A stretch of 64,000 nt of DNA from Centroberyx gerrardi. Lineage: Eukaryota; Chordata; Actinopteri; Beryciformes; Berycidae. Position 1 is the first letter of the stretch, and each line of letters opens with the position of its first letter. The position numbers and the translations under genes were made by a program. The stretch covers positions 24,810,049-24,874,048 of the forward strand of contig NC_136000.1 in assembly GCF_048128805.1 (NCBI RefSeq), read 5' to 3'. The notes beneath the pieces are model-generated. The model saw only the letters and a program-made list of their open reading frames with translations, was not told the origin of the DNA and did not search any database. Shown in pieces: positions 22,201-52,362 of this stretch.

Positions 22201-25200
22201 CTACAACAAAAAACACATAAAATATACTGTATATCCAAGTGCATGCCTGTGTGTAAGCTTATCAATTGTCAATTCTGAAGATGTCATTAATCTTCCGTAG
22301 CCATAACTCTCCCAATCATGCAGAGCTGAATATGGGAAGAGTGAAAAGGAAAGGTCAAGATGTAATAGAGCCTTACTGGATTGAGGTCTGTCTGGCATTT
22401 CAATCCTGATAGGGCCATATGACAACAGGCCTTGGATAGGGTCAGCTCTCACCGCCTCTCTCTTACTGATGGATTTACAGTTCTACAAAAAACAAAACAG
22501 TTATCTATTGAGATTGCAGGGTGAAGGCATCATTAGATACATAAATGATACATCTCCTTTCATGGTTAAGTATGCAAACTGCATTGAGTTTTCCCTTACG
22601 TCTACACATAAATCTTCAATGCAAGCTGAGAGAAAAAGAGTTTCTTCTCATATAAATACAATGTTCATGTTCACTTCGAGTGTTTCATTGATCTTGATCA
22701 ATATAAGTGGTGTAAATTAATACAGGGTCCAATTTGCCATAAGCATCTTGGCATAGAAAGGTAATATTGGACTACAATGGAGCAACAATAACATGAGCAG
22801 TAAGATACTGACAGAAACCCCAGATTCTCTCCAATTATTTTGAATTAAAAAAAAAGAAAAGAAAAGAAAAAAATCAATCAATCAGTGGCTTAGAATAGAG
22901 CAGGATTATTGGAGCAGCGAGAGGATTTTGGGAAAGCCACTCACAGGTCTGCAGGGCTTGTCGTCGTCCGGCTCGCACAGCTGCACGGTGCAGTGCAGGT
23001 AGAGGTCGTGAGGCGCTGTGGTGAAGCGGAACATGTCGAAGCTGTAGCGAACAGTGGAGCTTTCCCCGTTACTGCCCGACTGTCCCAGAGTCACGTTGAG
23101 GAAGGTTACCGTTTTGTCATTCACACACCTGGGAGGGGAGAGGGAGGGAAAGAAAGAGTGGGAATGGGTTGAGCGGGAAGATGTGGAGTTCAGAGTGAAA
23201 GGACAAAAACTGTGAGGCAAACTGTAGGTCTGAGTATTACTACATGTGAGGACTTCAATATACCAACTAACCCGTTAAGAAGCAGTGTGTGAACCGATCC
23301 CTCTGTGGCGTTGGGCCTGTGAGACTGCGTGGCCCAGCACTCATTAACCCGAAGCAGGAAGAAATCCGCAGGCTCCGTCACCTTCACCTCCACGAACACC
23401 TGGGATAAATAAATAGATTATAAAAATGATTCTTCACGTAAAAGCAATATTCCACTTAGTTTTAACATGGGGGTTATTTGGCTCTTGACCGGCATGAAAA
23501 CCAGAATATAAACTGCTCACCAAGATCGGATGCAGCTGGACGAGTTTGTAGCGTTTGAATGAGGCCATGAAAACAGACTGAAAACTTCTATGTAACACGT
23601 TTGTGAACAGATTCAACAGCAGATCCCGCTTTTAAGACAATAAAGCAATCATTGGTCCGTCATGATTTTGCATTTCTATTCTTAGTTTACATTAAAATTA
23701 GTTCAGTCAGGAACACTTAGTCACAAGATAAAACCATTAATTGCAACTAATGGTAATACAGTTATGTTTGGCGGATATGGCCCTGCTCTATCAGCTCCCT
23801 GCTTACCCAGCAAGCATGCTGAAGGTATAGCAGGGGCGCCATGCAAATCCCCCCATGGGAGAATACAGAGCAGAGCCAGAGCAGCAACACTCAGCAGCGT
23901 TGACACTTAAGAGCCACCGTGGGCTCGACTGCATAGACTATAACAGCTGGAGGCTGGGGAGGTGGAGGTAAAGCAGAGTGTGCAGCAGTTGTGAAGCAGG
24001 AATCAGTGTAGGAGGAGGCCATTTAAATAGATCGCTTTGTTATGAGAATGGATTATGATTGGTGTGCGTGGCGATCAGCTGGTAGATGACTAGCAACGCG
24101 TGACGTCGGTGCCCTGCCTGAACTAACGCGATGCTTCATTATTCACAAATAAAAGTAGATCGGGTCTCCCAAACAGGAACTATCTCTCCTAAATGGTATC
24201 CCTCCACTATGTTCTCTTCTATCAATAAAAATGCTATTTGGCGAAATTATGTCAGTTGAAAATCACAGTAGTGGGATCTGTTGTTGAATCTGTTCACAAA
24301 CGTGTTAAATGTCAGTTTTCAGTCTATTTTTGTGGCCTCATTCACATGAATGGGAAGTAAAAATCGGAACACTACAAACTCCAGCTGTAAGTCCCAGCTG
24401 CATCCGATCTTGGTGATTAGTTTATATTATGGTTTTCGTAACGGTCAAGTGCCGAATAACCCCCATGTTAAAACTAAGTGGAATATTGCTTTAAAGCCAT
24501 CTCTGATCTGACATACTAGCTTAAACAAATAGAGCTAAACAAAATTGGGTTGAATTGGCAGGTGATTGAATGAAGGTCTACCTACCTTGTCTCTCAGTTC
24601 AATGGTGGGGGCGCGGCTGTAAGCCTCGGTATAGGTGTGGTCTGTGTACAGCATCATCTGTACTGTGGCGTCAAGCTCATCCACACGCATCACTGTCTCA
24701 CTGCCCAGGCACAGGATGAAGAGAGCAGAGGGAGTGTATGATGACGATGAGTGTACAGCGTTACACAAAGTGCTGTACACATTTACACAGCACAATACAT
24801 TGGTTGTATTCATTAGCAGTGAATTTTCAGCTTGTCACTGGGCAAATTCTAACACCCAGATTTATCTTTAGCCTTGGTCTAAGATTTGGTGCAACGATAA
24901 TATACAGTAGCTGCTTTTGACAATGCTCCATTTTGGACTGGAACAGTCTGATAAGAAAAGCCCTGATTTGATTTTATCCGGGAAATAGAAATATACGTGA
25001 AGGAAACAGCTTGTGTATATTTGACCCCTGTGGATGGCACAAGAAAGTGTGACAAAACATCTATTTCTATTGTGATCCTTGATAGGAGACAAAATGATAA
25101 TTTACAACACAATCAAACATAATCAAACAATCATAGGATATACATGGCATCAGCTACAAACCGCAAATTATCTTGATACTGGCCACTTCAATTTGGTCCA

Positions 25201-26982
25201 AAGTAATGTTATCATGTCCGAAATGTGTGGTTTCCAATATGAAACGATGTGCAATGAGTGGTAAAGTCAGTTGTTCACCTTCTATCCTTACCTGGAGAAA
25301 GGGATGACTGGGAATGACAGGCCGACCGTTCTGATGTATGGATAGACGCATGTGTAGTCTATCTTTATGACTGGATCTCTAATGATGTTTCCAGTAACTT
25401 GCGGGGCCGATAGTAGACTCAGGGAATACGAGATGTGAGTGATGTTTTTCTGTAGGAGGAGGAAGAAAGAAAACAAAAAAACAGATAAATAAAAAACAAA
25501 ACAAAACTGATTAACAGTGATTAGTGTTAAAGACAACATGTCCTTTCCTATGCTGACCAAAACTGACATTTTTGTTTGTGCTGTAGCATTTAAAAGGCCC
25601 AGTGCTGCGGTTTTACCTCCAGTGGTTTGCCTCCACAGGCCTGATACTGGTCTTTGGATATCCTGGACATGTAGTACGGCACGCTATCGATCACCTCTCT
25701 CTGAGCGCGACAAGACTTGTTGGGCAAGTGCAGGGACTCCAGCAGTATGTTGTAATACCTGAAGAAATCTTCAACCACCCTGACTGTTATGAAGTCCTTC
25801 CCGCACATCACTTTGATGTCTGCGTCTGTAAAATTAGAGATGCGAGACATGAGGGATGATTTTCGGCTGCAGGGGGGGGGGGGGGGGGGGGGAGACATTT
25901 GAATTGAATGCTTGAGATTAGGAACAAGACAGAAATTTAGTTTCCACATCAAAAAATGCAGCACATGAAACCCATCCATCTATCCCAACCTACTGCACTG
26001 TATCTGATTGTGAGTAAGAACCAATTAAACTGTTGTCAGTCTCATATGTTGGTGCTGAAGTTCAGTACATCAGCTTATATTTGTTAAGTTTTAAGTATCA
26101 AACACAGAGGTATCAAAGATAATCTGATGTCTCGGTACTGAAATGTTCCTAATTCCTCTATAAACAGTGTTTTTTTCAAATATCAAACAAAAAAAAAAGT
26201 GGGATACATGCATTGCTTGCAGCCACACTGAACACTAATGTACTTCATACAGAGAGTGTGTGTCATATGGGGAAACAAAGACAATCTCTTATCATGTGAA
26301 GGCATCTGAACAACCTCTTTAAGGATCAATTAAGAAAGTAAAAGATGGGAACTTCTAACTTTACCACATGTCATCTGGCTTACTAAAGGAACCGGTCCAT
26401 AAATGACAAATTAGGATGTTTCACCCTAAACCAATTTATAAGATACACAGGACCAAAACAGTCTTACCTCTGTCGCACCGGTCTGCATAATACCCGGTGG
26501 CGCATTTGCAACGTTTTTGGTCTTGAGACAGGACACATCTGGAGGGGTCAGTGCAGTACTCCACACTGCAGATTCCTAGGGGATAAAACATGCCTTTAAC
26601 TGCATTCAGAGCCATTTCACACATATGGTTGAACCTGTACAATGCATTTTGGAGTTGACCTCCGTCTCATTTGGGCATCACTTACCCACAACACTATGGC
26701 GCGTGAAGCCGAGGAGAATCACGAGGACCGCGCTCAGCTGGTTTGAAGAATGAATATTTCCACTTTAACTGTGTAAAATGTTAAATAATTTATTTACCCT
26801 CCAGCTACTTTAGCCGTTTAGCCTGACTATGACAAGACATTATTGAGTTTTGGTCGAGTAACATTTCTGAATATGCCCGAATAGACAAACATCAGCCTAT
26901 AGGCTACATTATTTTTCTTAAATTTAGGCCTAATAAGCCATCTAACTTTGCCTACACCCACCTTCAAGCCGATTAGGACCAT
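22079..26982 (-). CDS. EGF-like plus ZP-module transmembrane protein, 10 exons, 400 aa
   Basis: Predicted type I membrane or shed glycoprotein. ZP modules polymerise into extracellular filaments. Parts: signal peptide (about 1-22), one EGF-like repeat with six cysteines in order (27, 32, 38, 47, 49, 58), a ZP module (about 62-325) with cysteines in MCGKDF, SCRAQ, ACGGK, YTCVYP, NECWATQ, GCVNDK and HCTVQLCEPDDDKPC, a dibasic Lys-Arg at 332-333 that could be the ZP cleavage site, a transmembrane helix (about 362-387) and a tail of about 13 residues. N-glycosylation sequons are visible (NKS, NIT, NAT, NVT). All junctions keep phase and total 1203 bp. The 7-codon first exon is inferred from phase and donor. 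The layout recalls uromodulin, OIT3 or ZPLD1, but I do not recognise a specific orthologue, so no symbol is given. Confidence 0.8.
22377..22482 (-). CDS. ZP gene coding exon 9
   Basis: Encodes NCKSISKREAVRADPIQGLL through IEMPDRPQSS. It holds the last ZP cysteine and the Lys-Arg pair. Acceptor TTTGTAG, donor GTAAGG. Confidence 0.85.
22945..23128 (-). CDS. ZP gene coding exon 8 (ZP-C)
   Basis: Encodes CVNDKTVTFLNVTLGQSG, VRYSFDMFRFTTAP and LHCTVQLCEPDDDKPCRP, the typical C-terminal ZP signature. Acceptor CCCAG, donor GTGAGT. Confidence 0.92.
23272..23399 (-). CDS. ZP gene coding exon 7
   Basis: Encodes VFVEVKVTEPADFFLLRVNE, CWATQSHRPNATEG and VHTLLLNG. Acceptor TCCCAG, donor GTTAGT. Confidence 0.9.
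23440..23637. mobile_element. Non-autonomous interspersed element, copy 1 (left arm)
   Basis: About 200 bp that returns as a reverse complement at 24270-24497 with short gaps. Shared blocks include AGCAATATTCCACTTAGTTT, CACCAAGATCGGATGCAGCT and CACGTTTGTGAACAGATTCA. No coding capacity. Confidence 0.75.
23638..24269 (-). promoter_or_regulatory. Promoter-like segment between two inverted repeat copies
   Basis: On the minus strand: a CRE-like TGACGTCG near 24102-24109, a TATA-like CTATTTAAATGG at about 24019-24030, and some 110-200 bp further a hydrophobic signal-peptide-like frame with a GTAAGC donor. It sits inside an intron of the ZP gene in the same orientation. See the separate entry and findings. 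Confidence 0.35.
23807..23906 (-). pseudogene. Signal-peptide-like exon fragment lacking ATG
   Basis: The minus strand reads STLLSVAALALLCILPWGDL then HGAPAIPSACLLG, a textbook secretory signal with a plausible cleavage before or near APA, followed by GTAAGC. The codon before Ser is GTG, with TAA before it, so no ATG starts this frame. I do not recognise the protein. It could be a dead first exon of a small secreted protein carried here, or chance. Confidence 0.3.
24270..24497. mobile_element. Non-autonomous interspersed element, copy 2 (right arm)
   Basis: Reverse complement of 23440-23637 with about 30 extra bases in the middle. It lies 89 bp from ZP gene exon 6. Confidence 0.75.
24586..24700 (-). 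CDS. ZP gene coding exon 6
   Basis: Encodes SETVMRVDELDATVQMMLYT through APTIELRDK. Acceptor GGGCAG, donor GTAGGT. Confidence 0.9.
25292..25449 (-). CDS. ZP gene coding exon 5
   Basis: Encodes KNITHISYSLSLLSAPQVTG, then DPVIKIDYTCVYPYIRTVGL and SFPVIPFS. Acceptor CTACAG after a CT-rich tract, donor GTAAGG. Confidence 0.92.
25617..25825 (-). CDS. ZP gene coding exon 4 (ZP-N start)
   Basis: Encodes DADIKVMCGKDFITVRVVED to the end at YQACGGKPLE. The acceptor TTTTACAG is the one that matches the phase of the EGF exon. An alternative CTGCAG 41 bp upstream would shift the frame. Confidence 0.9.
25872..25892. repeat. Poly-G/C run (21 bp)
   Basis: Unbroken G run on the plus strand, read as C in the ZP transcript, about 47 bp upstream of the exon 4 acceptor. 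Confidence 0.95.
26468..26575 (-). CDS. ZP gene coding exon 3 (EGF-like module)
   Basis: A single exon holding GICSVEYCTDPSRC and RCKCATGYYADRCDR, six cysteines in EGF spacing, bounded by phase-1 introns as is usual for EGF modules. Donor GTAAGA, acceptor CCTAG. Confidence 0.88.
26686..26737 (-). CDS. ZP gene coding exon 2 (signal peptide core)
   Basis: Encodes LSAVLVILLGFTRHSVVG. Acceptor AAACCAG, donor GTAAGT. There is no ATG in this frame, so translation must start in an earlier exon. Confidence 0.65.
26962..26982 (-). CDS. ZP gene coding exon 1 (7 codons, inferred)
   Basis: ATG then MVLIGLK, followed by GTGGGT. It ends in phase 0 as exon 2 requires, and the join extends the hydrophobic signal sequence. 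The intron would be 224 bp. Inferred from phase and splice signal only. Confidence 0.45.
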
Positions 26983-27161
26983 TGCTGTATTGGTATTTTC
27001 AATAAAGGTATTTCTATTATCAATACGATAGTTGCAGTCAAACGTGTTGCTCTGTTTTAGTCCCGTCCTGAACTGCTGGCCGCCAATTAATGAACACCTG
27101 TCGGAGGTGGTGTGGGTTTGCTCAGCAGGCACGTGCACACACAGCAGCCAACCGGTGCCCT

Positions 27162-27169
27162 ATTTGCAT
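27162..27169. promoter_or_regulatory. Octamer (POU-type) motif upstream of the ZP gene
   Basis: ATTTGCAT (ATGCAAAT on the minus strand), 180 bp upstream of the inferred ATG. A single 8-mer, so it may be chance. Confidence 0.2.
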
Positions 27170-27418
27170 ATTGGTCAGTCTTGAAGCCAATGTAGTGTAG
27201 CTCCTTAAAGGATAACTCAACCTGGGCCTTATTTTCATAGTTTTTGCCATCTTGATGATTGTGTTCAGAATTTAATCACTTACTGGAGAGCGTTCATACA
27301 ACCAGGTTGCTGGAAATGCTGTCCAGTAAACACACGGGGCCAAAGAGGTCATCCCGAACAGTTGAATCCAAAAAGCAACTAAGATGTCCTTTCAGCACTA
27401 ACATTCCTTGCTCATTAC

Positions 27419-27471
27419 GTGTGTGTGTGTGTGTGTGTGAGTGTGAGTATGTGTGTGTGTGTGTGTGTGTG
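27419..27471. repeat. (TG)n microsatellite with interruptions
   Basis: TG runs broken by GAGTGTGAGTA. Confidence 0.93.
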
Positions 27472-30305
27472 CCCTGCACGTAAACATTCTCTTGTGCACT
27501 TCCTGCTGTGTGTACAATGCATGTGAGTGATGTACAGGTGGTGTGGTGGTCAGCACTCTGTCTGTCGGCCCTTCCGTCTGTTGCCCCTGTAGTCGACCCC
27601 TCTCTCTCTCTCTCTCGGCTTATGCTGTTTGTAGCACACTAACTTGTCAACATTAAGGTTGCTTCTGAAAACGTTCAGCCGTTAACTGCTGTTTTATCAA
27701 CTACACTGGAAATAATTTCACTTTGCAGTCATTTTAAGACTGTTCAATAAATTGCTTCATTCTTAACTTAAATACCATCTCTGCTCCCTCATTTGTCTCT
27801 TACACAAGGATTTGACAGTCTTCACCAAAGGACCGAAAAATGAATGGAAATGAATGATCTTAATGTGGTTTACTTAACTAAAACTGATGCAGAAAAATCT
27901 GAAATAAAAAAGGGAGACTTCTCCTAATTACTTACTACCATCAAAGGGAAAACACTGGATAAAAAAACAGAAATACTAATAATAATGTGGTAAATTGCCC
28001 TAAAACCATTAAATATGACAGCTTAATGTGGCTATGGAACCTATAGACTTTTGGAATATGGACTTGGTCACACTGGCAGTCTGGTTAAAGTATAATAATA
28101 AGCTGCACAATATACTGCAGCACTTACTGCCATGTGAAGAATACCCATATAGTTTCAAGAAAGGTGTTGTACAAATATAGTCTTATTAATATAGTTATTA
28201 ACAAACCAAGGTCAAAGTGAGATTCTGGAAGTGCTGTATATCGATATATATCAATTTCAACACATCTGCACATGAAGTTTGGGTTGACATGCGTTACTTT
28301 CCAGCATTCTGCCTAAACTTTTCTCTAGTTACACATCTTCAGTGAAAGAAGTGTGAGAAAAATGAAAGAAGAGTGAAAGAAGATTGTGAAAGAGGAGTGA
28401 AGGAAGAAAGAGAAAGACAATGATATGAAGGGATGGAAAGGCCAGAACGTGATGTACACAGCTTCATGTGGTAGGAACAGTACTGGGTATTTAACAGTGA
28501 CCTTGGACTCTCCTTTATACTCTGTTCAGCGGCTAGACCGGTGTGTGTGTGTGTGTGTGTGTGTGCACACACTGTAGTGTAGAGATGAAAACTGCGTCTG
28601 TGTAGAAGTGGAAGCTGTGTCTTGTGTGTGCGTTGGGTAAAAATAGGCGCCGTTGTAAGTGGTTGTGTTAACCACGGTCTCGGCCGATTAAGTAGCTTGT
28701 ATGGCCTGAAGCAGAAAGTATGCCAAGTCATTCTGTTTCTCATTAATGTGCACAGTAGGTCTAACTGAGCAAACAAAACCCTTTAAAGAACGGGCCTTTT
28801 TGCAGGAAAGACTGTGTGAAGGACAGAAATGTATAGGTGTAGAGAAACCAGAGAGTTGTTACCACATTAGAGGCAGAGATTGGAGAAAAATTTATGTTTA
28901 TTGAAGTTTATTGAAAGCATTTCTTCTCCCCCATTGGGGCTCATAGGGCAACAGCATGTTCTTTTTACATGACCGCATTCATGATACATAGAACAAACTA
29001 TCAAAATCCACTTACACACCACTGAAACCATATGCCAGTTTTTTTTTAGGCGCATCCTCAAATCTGACTGTGTGTGTAGTAATTGGTAGGATAATCCTCT
29101 ATCTCAGTAGTGCTGAGGTTGAGAAAAACACTGGAAAAAACATGCTTTAATTAGAAAAACCCTGAGATATCAGAGTCCTCTGTGTGTTATGGGCTTGGTG
29201 GATTTTTTTTACTGCGGGCCTTGCAGCATCTCGGCTTGCTCGTCGTCTCGTCGGCAGCGGTGTGGTGCCACCCTGGTGTTGTGAAATAGCCGGGTTATCT
29301 GAGGTGTCTGTCATCGGCCTGATTCACAACACCAGCTGCAGCACACACACCTAGGAGGCAGGTCTTCTGCTGCTGGAGGTAGTAATACACACACACACAC
29401 ACAGAAAGGAGAGTGTTTTTTCTGTAGGTTACAAACAAACCAAACAGAAAGAGAGGTGAGGGGAACATAAGTCATTCACTGGAGATGTGACAGGTAGTGG
29501 GAAGTAGAAAAGTATGAATGGCCTTTACATATCATTCCTCTCTATAATGAAGCTGAGCACCCTCTTGTGACTGGATTGACTGTTTTTAATGAGCAAAGTG
29601 TCTACTGTGTGCTTACAAGATGGATGCCATCTTGCTTCTCTATATCTTTACACTCCTGTCTAGCCAGTAGTAGTTCCTCTGCCTCCCATCTTTTCTGTGG
29701 CTCTACCTGTATTGTATAAATGCAGCTATTCTAAGACTTGTTTAGCTGTTATGGTGGCTAAGGCAGCCTTAACTCAAATGTTGCCTGGGGGAAAGGCAAA
29801 TAAAAGACATGTTGGGATGGTGCATATTTACATTGCACCTACTGCAAGATTGGATGTCAGACACCATCCAAATAAAAATGAAGCGTCTCGATCACTGTCA
29901 CAAAATGATTCAATGAATATAAAAATGAGAAAACAGTTTGAAAATTGCAGTTTTCAGTAGCTGGTAAATCAGAGTTAATCAGAGTTACTATATGCCAGCT
30001 GATTCTTACATTGCTGGGCAGGTTAGTAAGTTATGGAGGGAAATGCGCCAAATAATTCTGGACTAAGGACAGCACTCCTTGTCCACGGCCAGTACTTGGC
30101 CCGGCTCTGTCTCTGGCCCTGGATGAACCCACCCTGGGTGCTCAACATCCCCGGTATGTGGAGCAGCCAAGACAGAACGGAGCCTCCATCTGTCTTCTCT
30201 CAGGCCAGACTGAGGGACAGAGAGAGTGGGCCATTTGTTACGATTCAACAAGGGGGGTGGTGGGTGGTAAACTATTGTTTCTGCTCACTTTTACTCTTAA
30301 ATCTA

Positions 30306-30499
30306 CACTGAAAAAACATTTTCTTGAAACAAGTGACAGTATCTCAAAATAATAGATCACTCCACTAGTATCAAGATAACATTACTTGATTCAAGTCTGC
30401 TTTGGAAACAAGTGAAGCTCTCACCCTACTGACACATTTTAAGTAAAATAAGATCTGAAGACTTAAAACTCAACTAAATTACTTAAGGAGATTTTTGCA
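30306..30499. mobile_element. Short non-autonomous DNA element (MITE-like)
   Basis: Begins ACTGAAAAAAC and ends with the imperfect inverse GATTTTTGCAGT. The interior (CTTGAAACAAGTGACAGTAT, and an ACTAGTATCAAGATAA stretch) resembles a sequence I know to recur widely in teleost genomes. No coding capacity. Confidence 0.5.
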
Positions 30500-31864
30500 G
30501 TTTATGTTCGGAAAGAGGGATACATTAATTTGTATTAAAAAGAGGTAAGCCCCACCACCACCCGTTACCCCACAAATCACCCATTGGATGCACAGACAGA
30601 CAGAAATATCCCTCCAGTCTTTTAGTGGAGTCCAAGCCAACCGCCTGCCCAGGGACAGGATCTGTCACACATACAGTAGTACAGCCTGTGGAAAAAACAT
30701 GGCTATGGCCCGCAACAACACACGACTGTGGCAGAATGAACACACACTGGATCAAGGAGTGGAGACGGTGTGTAACCCGCCTCAGTAAAACTACAAGGAA
30801 CTGAACAAAGTACTGAAACGGCATCTGCAGCTTCTCTTATCACGGTATAAGAGGTTTATTCCCTCGATCTCAATTAAAATGCTGTTTGTCACTACATGTA
30901 ATCTAATTAGTGTTGGCCGCATTGACACAATGCTTTTACCATTTACTCATGAGAATAAATGATAGAACAAGGTGGACAAATTGAGACAGACATCATGGAG
31001 GACATTTCTTTGAATTACAAACTTGAGAGCTGATATTCCAGATAAAAAACACTGGAAGGTGTGAGCATATTTATCAAAACTTAACACCTTGTTAAGAGGT
31101 GTTGTATCTGAAGATCACTCTCAGTAGATCACTCTCAGTACATCCAGTCACAGCAAATGTACAACCAAAAATCTGATGACTAATGAGTCCACAGGGGATT
31201 TGACACTGTGGAATAAAGCCACATCAGCCCACTGCCGTCCACTTGGACTGACAACCAGTTTGAACAAGACAACAGTCTCATGACTAATGCAATATCATAT
31301 TTTCTCACAACTGTTCAATTTGACGTGTATATGGACTGGAAATTTACAAGAAATTTACTTGACATGAATTTCATAGTAGATGCAAAGCTGTGGCATGTTC
31401 CTTCACTGTTTTCTGTGACAACGCAAATCAAACCCTTCAAGCAAGCAACCAAAACTGTGTGCAATACAATAAAAAATAAAAATAAAGGATGAGGCGAAAT
31501 AACACAAAATGTAAACACAATAAACATGAAGGAGTAGTTTAGAATGAAACAATGACAACTGAAAAGTGAACTTAAATTTTTAATCCAAATCATAAAAAAT
31601 ACAAATATGGATAAACAAAATGGAAAAAAGAACAGGTCAGGACAGAACGACAATTAACAGGAACCAAGCTCAGACAGGTGTGTGTGTGTGTGTGTGTTAA
31701 CACACTGGATGAATGTGACATACAAAATCAAACAAGCGATGCTGTGTGTGTGTGTATACATGTGTGTCTGTAATCTGGGATCTTTGTGACTGTTTTATGT
31801 TTGTGTCTCCAGCAAATATGGTTTCTAGGAAGGTGTATCTGTGTGTGTGTGTGTGTGTGTGCTG

Positions 31865-51625
<19,761 letters not shown>

Positions 51626-52073
51626 CTGTGGAGAGACATGGAGCGATGGAGAGAGACAGACAGAGAGAGAGAGAGTGGGAGAGAGAGAGAGAGAGCAAGA
51701 GCGTGAGAGAGAGTACAGAGAGAAAGAGAGAAAAAGCAAGAAAAGATAGACATTAGTTCGACTGGTGAGGACAAAATGAAGCAGAGATAAACGGTATGCA
51801 GAGATTTCTAGGGGGACAGATTTAACAGGCGCACCATCATTTGCTCTACGGGAGACAGAAACTGCTTCTCAATCTTCCATCCTATTTTGTCTGCACTTCT
51901 AAGGCGCGCACTTGTGCGGTCCCATGCACTGTCAGGATTAGCGAAAAGTATGGACGCTCCAATTATTCACTCTTCTGCACAGATCTATAGGCATACCGGA
52001 TAAGTGTCCATGCTTCGAGTTATCCTAATTTCTCACACGCCATTTTGTTTCCACTCCGAGACGCAGGGGCAGT

Positions 52074-52362
52074 CAGCAGAGCCTCCATTTTGGTGTCGTC
52101 TCAAGATGGCTGCCCCTGCATGCACCCACCCTCCTCCTCTGGCCTTTCCTCTGAAAAACTGCAATTATTCACCTCCTACTCTAATATAATATAAGCTACT
52201 TATCCTATACACAAGATCTGAGCTATCAAGTGAGTAAGTGGCACTTATGTAATAACTGGAGTAGAGGAGTACATAACTGCACTCTTCAGAGGGAGGCAGT
52301 GGATGCGGACGTGTATAAGGGGCAGCCATCTTGAGAAAACACCAAAATGGAGGCTGTGCTGT
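52074..52362. mobile_element. Foldback (long inverted repeat) element
   Basis: Arms at about 52074-52190 and 52250-52362 are reverse complements with substitutions. Shared core: GCCTCCATTTTGGTGT, a TCTCAAGATGGCTGCCCC block, then CTCTGAA and more distant AT-rich matches. No coding capacity; the open frames on both strands are the same arm read twice. Confidence 0.75.

Larger units (their letters stand above)
26983..31864. other. Intergenic between the ZP gene and nup93
   Basis: No coding exon recognised. Holds the ZP gene upstream region, an octamer motif ATTTGCAT at 27162-27169, TG/CA arrays at 27419-27471 and about 28541-28565, an interspersed element at 30306-30499 and the nup93 3' UTR at the right end. 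Confidence 0.6.

Noticed and set aside
25867..25872. CTGCAG as the true acceptor of the ZP-N exon
   Set aside because: It would enter in the wrong phase after the EGF exon; the TTTTACAG site 41 bp on restores the frame.
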